From the NCBI GenBank assembly GCA_007132315.1, contig SLOW01000143.1, positions 1 to 12,873 on the forward strand: a stretch of 12,873 nucleotides of DNA. The letters are read 5' to 3'. This DNA comes from Opitutales bacterium. Lineage in GTDB: Bacteria > Verrucomicrobiota > Verrucomicrobiia > Opitutales > T3Sed10-336. Below are positions 6,250-10,326 of this stretch, piece after piece (position 1 is the stretch's first letter; each line of letters begins with the position of its first letter). The notes below the pieces were generated by a model. That model was given only the letters and a program-made list of their open reading frames with translations, was not told where the DNA came from and searched no databases. The position numbers and the translations under genes are program-made.

Positions 6250-6266
6250 TTGGCACTGTCTTTGCT
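6250..6266 (+). promoter_or_regulatory. Sigma-54 (RpoN)-type -24/-12 promoter
   Basis: TTGGCACT, four bases, then TTGCT matches the YTGGCACG-N4-TTGCW consensus with a single mismatch (T for the G after GGCAC). The invariant GG (6252-6253) and GC (6264-6265) are separated by exactly ten bases, the strict sigma-54 spacing. Transcription would begin near 6277, giving a leader of about 140 bases to the Hsp20-like ATG. RpoN promoters need an AAA+ enhancer-binding protein; none is encoded in this window. The main alternative is that the dyad centred here is a repressor operator. Confidence 0.68.
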
Positions 6267-6285
6267 TATCGGTGCAAACGAGTGC
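6253..6285. repeat. Nested inverted repeat spanning the -24/-12 promoter
   Basis: GCACT (6253-6257) and TTTGC (6261-6265) are mirrored by GCAAA (6274-6278) and AGTGC (6281-6285), with an eight-base centre. The two spacers differ by one base (3 versus 2). Both left-hand units lie inside the sigma-54 elements, so anything bound to the dyad would block RNA polymerase. The outer halves also resemble CIRCE half-sites, but the spacing is wrong for HrcA. Confidence 0.45.
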
Positions 6286-6400
6286 GATCGGATGGAGTAC
6301 GTGAATGGTTTCGGCTCGATTTCGCCACTAAACGGGAGATTGGCCGGGCGGAGAATGTACGAAACTGACCAATGAGTGAAAAAGACACAGTCACAGGATG

Positions 6401-6408
6401 AAAGGAGG
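6401..6408 (+). promoter_or_regulatory. Very strong ribosome binding site of the Hsp20-like gene
   Basis: AAAGGAGG, eight bases before the ATG at 6417, is essentially a full anti-Shine-Dalgarno match. It contrasts with most genes in the window, which have weak sites or none, and fits a gene meant to be translated at a high rate once induced. I see no complementary CCUCC segment in the leader that would mask it as an RNA thermometer. Confidence 0.75.
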
Positions 6409-6416
6409 TTGTTGCA

Positions 6417-6821
6417 ATGAGTTACCACGATCACTTACCGACATTGCCTGCCCTGAAGCAGCGCGCGAATCTCGATACGTTTTTGATCGCCGGGACGGCG
6501 GCCGCCACCGATGTCTCCTGTTCCGGCTGGAGTTATCCGCGGCCGGAAGTGTTCGACCTGGGAGAATCGTTTGAAATCCGCCTCGGCATTTCCGGACTCG
6601 AAACGGAATCCGTCGTGATTGAGGCCGCTGAGGATCTGCTGGCCTTGTCCGGACGCCGGAAGGAGCACTCCTCCGGTGAGGGTGAATTGCGGGTACTGCC
6701 GTTCCGCCGTCTGATAGATCTGCCCGATCCGGTGAAGCCCGGAACCTGGATGGTTTCGTATTTCCGGGATACGCTCTTTTTGCTATCTCCCGGCAAGCGG
6801 TTTTCCAACCGTTGGAAATGA
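6417..6821 (+). CDS. Hsp20/alpha-crystallin-like small heat-shock protein (divergent)
   Basis: A 134-aa protein. Residues about 41-127 align by eye with an alpha-crystallin domain: PRPEVFDLGESFEIRLGISGL as strands 2-3, ESVVIEAAEDLLALSGRRKE as strands 4-5, LPFRRLIDLPDPVKPG before strand 8, and MVSYFRDTLFLLSPGK as strands 8-9. The match to the IDLPDPV...YRDGxLxLxxPK pattern is the best evidence. The N-terminal 40 residues are variable, as usual. The C-terminal IxI motif that binds neighbouring subunits in typical small heat-shock proteins is missing; the chain ends KRFSNRWK. It may therefore form smaller assemblies or have another role. The family holds unfolding proteins in an ATP-independent way. 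The gene is set off by a sigma-54-type promoter and a very strong ribosome site. Confidence 0.72.
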   Translation: MSYHDHLPTLPALKQRANLDTFLIAGTAAATDVSCSGWSYPRPEVFDLGESFEIRLGISGLETESVVIEAAEDLLALSGRRKEHSSGEGELRVLPFRRLIDLPDPVKPGTWMVSYFRDTLFLLSPGKRFSNRWK

Positions 6822-6864
6822 GGTCCGGGATGATTTCGCCGACAATAACATTGCGTTCCGGACC
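6822..6864 (+). other. Potential hairpin between the Hsp20-like and DUF2851 genes
   Basis: GGTCCGG (6822-6828), directly after the Hsp20-like stop, is complementary to CCGGACC (6858-6864). The stem extends inward by four pairs if G-T wobbles are allowed. The loop is about 21 bases and no T-run follows, so it is not a standard terminator. It may stabilise the Hsp20-like mRNA end or reduce read-through into the downstream gene. Confidence 0.35.
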
Positions 6865-6887
6865 CGCGCCGCGACAGAATTTCCGCT

Positions 6888-8129
6888 ATGGCTACGGCGG
6901 AAGTAGCGGAATTTCAGGGTCTTTACGGTCCCTATACGGTGTCCGAAATCCTCCTGCAGAAAATCTGGATGCGGGGGTTGTTTCAACTGGCGGAAATCCG
7001 TACCGTCGATGGCCGGGCCTTGCGGGTGGAATATCCGGGTGAATGGAATCGCCTGGGCGGGCCGGATTTCAAAGGGGCGCGATTTTTTCTGGGTGACCGA
7101 CTGGTGGCGGGAGATGTGGAGGTGCATTTTCGCGTCGAGGATTGGCGCCGGCATCGTCACGACGCCGATCCCGCGTACCAGGGAGTGGCCCTGCACGTCG
7201 TTCTGTTTCCCCCGGAGAAGGGGACCGATCCCGCGCGGACCGTTTCCGGCGAGGAGCTTCCCTGTTTTGTCCTTCTCGATTGTCTGTACCACGATCTGGA
7301 GGAGTACGCGGCCGACGAAGCGATTTCGACTGCGGGAAACCTGGAGCAGGAGCGCGGCAAACTGCTCGAAAATCTGTTGGCGCTGTCCATCGAAGAACGT
7401 CGCGAGCGGCTCCTGGTGCAAGCCTGGAAGCGCTGGGAGCAGAAAGTTTTTTTCGCCCGTCGGCGCCTGGAGATGATGGATTGGGACGAAGCCTGCCACC
7501 ACACGGCGCTGGAATGCCTCGGGTATCGCTACAATCGCGGTCCGATGCTGGCGGTGGCGGCCCGCTTTTCCCTCGAATACCTCGCTTCCGAACGCCCCGT
7601 GCCGGAGACGCTCGTCGGCTCCGTACCCGATACCTGGACAAGGGACGGCTTGCGCCCGGCCAATCACCCGGTGACCCGCTTGCGCCAGTATGTGCGGTGG
7701 GCCAAGAAGCGGCCGGATTGGCCCGAGCGGTTGGGGGAAGAGGTGATGACCTGGCCCCGGCCGACCGAGAATCCCCGCCGGCCGGCGACATTCATCGAAT
7801 TGGCGTCCCGATTCCGGCGCGACTATCAGTTGCCGGAACGCCATCGGCGCCTCGACGAGTACGTCGCCGCCGGAACCGTGCCGGGTACCCGTTTCATCAC
7901 CTTGGTCTGTGACGGCTTCCTGCCCCTGGTCGCAGCGCGCAACGGGGAGGGGCTCTTCGCGTATTGGTTTTATTGGTACCCGGGCGACGCCCCCGATGCG
8001 GTGCGCGAGATTCTCAAGACCGCGGGCATTACCGACGGGCGTACCGTTTCCCATGCCAACGGCTGGGTTCAGGGAATCCTTTTTTCCCTTCTCCCGATGG
8101 TGTCGCCGCACTTGGAGGACGATGATTGA
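6888..8129 (+). CDS. DUF2851 family protein
   Basis: A 413-aa protein that I recognise as DUF2851 from its N-terminal signature. ILLQKIWMRGLF (21-32) is followed by VEYPGEWNRLGGPDFKGA (about 47-64) and GDVEVHFRVEDWRRH (75-89), with LHVVLF (about 102-107). The conserved GPDF, GDVEVH and DWxxH residues suggest a nuclease-like or metal-binding site, but no function is established to my knowledge. A charged helical middle (about 150-210) and a C-terminal part with FYWYPGD complete it. Length is usual for the family, which I associate with Bacteroidota, Chlorobiota and Verrucomicrobiota. The ATG at 6888 has no good Shine-Dalgarno. It follows the Hsp20-like gene by 66 bases on the same strand and may be read from the same promoter. 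Confidence 0.85.
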   Translation: MATAEVAEFQGLYGPYTVSEILLQKIWMRGLFQLAEIRTVDGRALRVEYPGEWNRLGGPDFKGARFFLGDRLVAGDVEVHFRVEDWRRHRHDADPAYQGVALHVVLFPPEKGTDPARTVSGEELPCFVLLDCLYHDLEEYAADEAISTAGNLEQERGKLLENLLALSIEERRERLLVQAWKRWEQKVFFARRRLEMMDWDEACHHTALECLGYRYNRGPMLAVAARFSLEYLASERPVPETLVGSVPDTWTRDGLRPANHPVTRLRQYVRWAKKRPDWPERLGEEVMTWPRPTENPRRPATFIELASRFRRDYQLPERHRRLDEYVAAGTVPGTRFITLVCDGFLPLVAARNGEGLFAYWFYWYPGDAPDAVREILKTAGITDGRTVSHANGWVQGILFSLLPMVSPHLEDDD

Positions 8130-8182
8130 GCATCGGGGATCCGGCCGGACACCTCAAATACACCCCGTCAACAGCGCCGGAT

Positions 8183-8737
8183 TTACGAGGCGCCGGGGGA
8201 ACGCGGCGGCGTGTTGGTTTCGGCGCGGCGGTGGTAACGCGTGGCGGCTGATTCCGGCTGCACGGGGCGCGGGGGCCAAAGGTCGGGCCGGCCCAGCATG
8301 TCCGCCACCAGGCGTTGGGCGCCGTTCAGACGGGAGGTGAAGGTGAGGGTCCGACCCTCCTGGTCGAGCGTGTACAGGGCGTGGCCGAGCGTGTTGTAGT
8401 CGAAACTCAGCGACCACGCCCGCTCCAAATCGATGGAGGTGATGACCGAGCCGGTCTCGTCCTCCTGTTCGAGGCGGTGGTTGCGGTGAACGATGCGCCG
8501 GCGGGACAGTCGGAGTACGGGACGGAAGGCGCAAAAAAAGAATACTTCAAAGCCGGTTTTCATCACCGTGAAGAAGGCGGCCAGAAACAGGCCCGCGTAA
8601 CCGTCGCCGCGGAAATACATGATTGTTCCGAAGACCCAGAAGGGTACGCCGATGACCAGCCAGAGCAGGATCCGGAGGGAGGTGTATTTGATGTATTCAC
8701 GGCGTATGGCCGCGGGATGTTCGAAGGTTTCCGTCAT
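8183..8737 (-). CDS. Two-helix membrane protein of unknown function
   Basis: A 184-aa protein. After an N-terminal MTETFEHPAAIRREYIKYTS come two hydrophobic helices, about 20-41 (LRILLWLVIGVPFWVFGTIM) and about 47-70 (AGLFLAAFFTVM through FFFCAF). A soluble C-terminal half follows; from about 95 on, the strand-rich stretch TSIDLERAWSLSFDY...GRTLTF recalls membrane-anchored bacterial PH-like domains, but this is only an impression. The tail is Pro/Arg-rich. ATG 8737 is used; an in-frame GTG at 8746 would add three residues, and neither has a strong ribosome site. It starts 15 bases after the glpD stop, so it is probably the last gene of the dikinase-glpD transcript. It converges on the DUF2851 gene with 53 bases between, where I see no terminator. 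Confidence 0.65.
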   Translation of the reverse strand: MTETFEHPAAIRREYIKYTSLRILLWLVIGVPFWVFGTIMYFRGDGYAGLFLAAFFTVMKTGFEVFFFCAFRPVLRLSRRRIVHRNHRLEQEDETGSVITSIDLERAWSLSFDYNTLGHALYTLDQEGRTLTFTSRLNGAQRLVADMLGRPDLWPPRPVQPESAATRYHRRAETNTPPRSPGAS

Positions 8738-8752
8738 GGTGCGCACAGGATG

Positions 8753-10318
8753 TTATTCCGGGACGAGGTATCGCCCGGCGAGTTTTTCGAACGCGCGTTG
8801 TTGTTCCTCCCGCCACGCGGCATTCCGGTTCAGTTCGCCGGCCAGCAGGCGGGCGGCTTCGGGCGCGGCTTCGATGGCGGCGCGGGCATTGAGGACCAGA
8901 GAGCGGGTTCGCCGGGCGAGGACGTCCTCCAGCGTTCGGGCCATTTCATGTCGCGCGGCCCAGACAAGTTCGGCTTTGATGCAGGGGAGGTCGGGGTGCA
9001 GTGGTTTCGCGAGGCCGGGGTCTTCGACGGCGAGAGATTCGATCGCCGCGGCGTCGCTTCCGTAAACGCCGAGGGGTTCCCGGGATTGCGAATCGGATTC
9101 GGCGCCGTGGATGGGCAGATGTACCGTGGAGCAGGCGCGGTGCTGAAAACCGGCCGCGGTTTCGGCACGATCGACGACGTCGGCGGCCATGCGGCGGTAG
9201 GTGGTCCACTTGCCGCCCATGATGGTGACCAGTCCCGATGCGGACACCGAAATGGTGTGATCGCGGGAAATCGACGCGGTGCGAGCGCCGTCCGACCCCG
9301 GGGAAACCAGGGGCCGCAGGCCGGAGTAGGCGCTCAGGATTTCGCCCGGCCGGGGCGTGCGTTGCAGGTAACGGCCGGCGTGTTCCCGCAGGAATTCGAG
9401 TTCTTCATCCCGCGGCGCGGGTTCGTCGGTGACCTCTTTCACCGCGACATCGGTGGTGCCCACAATCACGCGGTCGTGCCAGGGGACGCCGAAGAGGACG
9501 CGGCCGTCGGCCGTCTTCGGAACCATAAGCGCGTTGTCCCCCGGGTGGAATTCCTTGGGCAGGACGAGGTGGGAGCCCTGACTGAAAACGAGGTTGGGAG
9601 GCGCGTCGCGGTCGTCGAGGCGGCGGACGGCGTCGGCAAACACGCCGGCGGCGTTGATCACACAGCGGCCGCGCACTTCGAGTTCGGCCCCGCTTTCGCG
9701 GTCCCGCAACTGAACGACGGACAGGCGGTCGGCCCGCCGTTCGAGTCCGACCGCTTCACAGTCATTGATCACGGCCGCGCCATGATCGTGCGCTGTTCGG
9801 GCCAGGTTGATTGCGAGCCGGGCGTCGTCGAACTGGGCGTCGAAGTAAAGAACGCCGCCGCGGAGACGGTCCTGATTGACAGTGGGAAGGCGGTCGATGG
9901 TCTCGCGCCGGGAGAGGAAACGCGACCGTCCCAGGCTCAGCGGTCCGGCCAGCCGGTCATAGAGCTTCATGCCGGTGCCGTAGAAGGGCCGGTCCGTCCG
10001 GGAATACGCCGGGATGACGAAGCCGAGGCGGTGAACGAGGTGAGGCGCGTTGGCTTCGAGGCGACCGCGCTCGCGGAGGGATTCGAGCACGAGCGACACG
10101 TTGCCCTGGCGCAGGTAGCGCACGCCGCCGTGAACCAGTTTGGTGCTGCGGCTGGACGTGCCCAGGGCGAAGTCCCGGCGCTCGACCAGCAGCGTGCGGT
10201 AGCCGCGGGCCGCGGCATCCACGGCGGTACCCAGGCCGGTGGCGCCGCCGCCGATGACAATGAAGTCCCAGGGTTCCGTTTCGGCGGTCAGGCGGTCCAG
10301 GTTGTTTTCGCGTTTCAT
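8753..10318 (-). CDS. glpD: Aerobic-type glycerol-3-phosphate dehydrogenase (FAD)
   Basis: A 521-aa flavoenzyme oxidising sn-glycerol 3-phosphate to dihydroxyacetone phosphate, normally passing electrons to quinone at the cytoplasmic membrane. The FAD-binding Rossmann motif FIVIGGGATGLGTA is at 19-32. GTSSRSTKLVHGGVRYLRQGN (about 53-73) is the GlpD substrate-site signature, INAAGVFAD (221-229) contacts FAD, and GLVTIMGGKWTTYRRMA marks the end of the DAO domain. A C-terminal GlpD-type helical domain follows (ELVWAARHEMARTLEDVLARR). Length is typical. ATG 10318 is chosen because homology starts there. The dikinase stop lies eight bases upstream, so the two genes are very likely co-transcribed. 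There is no glpK, glpF or glpR in view, so glycerol uptake is not shown. A role linking glycolytic triose phosphates and lipid precursors is the safe inference. Confidence 0.93.
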   Translation of the reverse strand: MKRENNLDRLTAETEPWDFIVIGGGATGLGTAVDAAARGYRTLLVERRDFALGTSSRSTKLVHGGVRYLRQGNVSLVLESLRERGRLEANAPHLVHRLGFVIPAYSRTDRPFYGTGMKLYDRLAGPLSLGRSRFLSRRETIDRLPTVNQDRLRGGVLYFDAQFDDARLAINLARTAHDHGAAVINDCEAVGLERRADRLSVVQLRDRESGAELEVRGRCVINAAGVFADAVRRLDDRDAPPNLVFSQGSHLVLPKEFHPGDNALMVPKTADGRVLFGVPWHDRVIVGTTDVAVKEVTDEPAPRDEELEFLREHAGRYLQRTPRPGEILSAYSGLRPLVSPGSDGARTASISRDHTISVSASGLVTIMGGKWTTYRRMAADVVDRAETAAGFQHRACSTVHLPIHGAESDSQSREPLGVYGSDAAAIESLAVEDPGLAKPLHPDLPCIKAELVWAARHEMARTLEDVLARRTRSLVLNARAAIEAAPEAARLLAGELNRNAAWREEQQRAFEKLAGRYLVPE

Positions 10319-10326
10319 ACCTCGTT

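Larger units (their letters stand above)
6054..6416. other. Gene-free 363-base intergenic and leader region
   Basis: No credible gene is seen. Near its left end GGTCGG (6075-6080) can pair with CCGACC (6089-6094), and GACCCGGT occurs twice (6070-6077, 6091-6098); this may be a transcript end for the TatD cassette, though no T-run follows. The middle is GC-rich and carries a 12-bp palindrome at 6211-6222. The right part holds the sigma-54-type promoter and a leader of roughly 140 bases to the Hsp20-like start. A 27-codon ORF (6292-6375) in the leader has no ribosome site and is not called. Confidence 0.6.

Noticed and set aside
6250..6288. CIRCE operator for HrcA
   Set aside because: Half-sites TTGGCACTG and GAGTGCGAT resemble CIRCE, but the spacer is 21 bases instead of 9, and the sigma-54 match explains the left half better.
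6292..6375. 27-codon ORF in the leader of the Hsp20-like gene
   Set aside because: No Shine-Dalgarno, no recognisable features, and it does not overlap the downstream start; likely chance.
6277..6416. RNA thermometer in the Hsp20-like leader
   Set aside because: No segment complementary to AAAGGAGG and no U-run facing the ribosome site could be found by eye.
6783..8111. Long open frame on the minus strand opposite DUF2851
   Set aside because: Antisense shadow of a recognised family, with no ribosome site and no domain.
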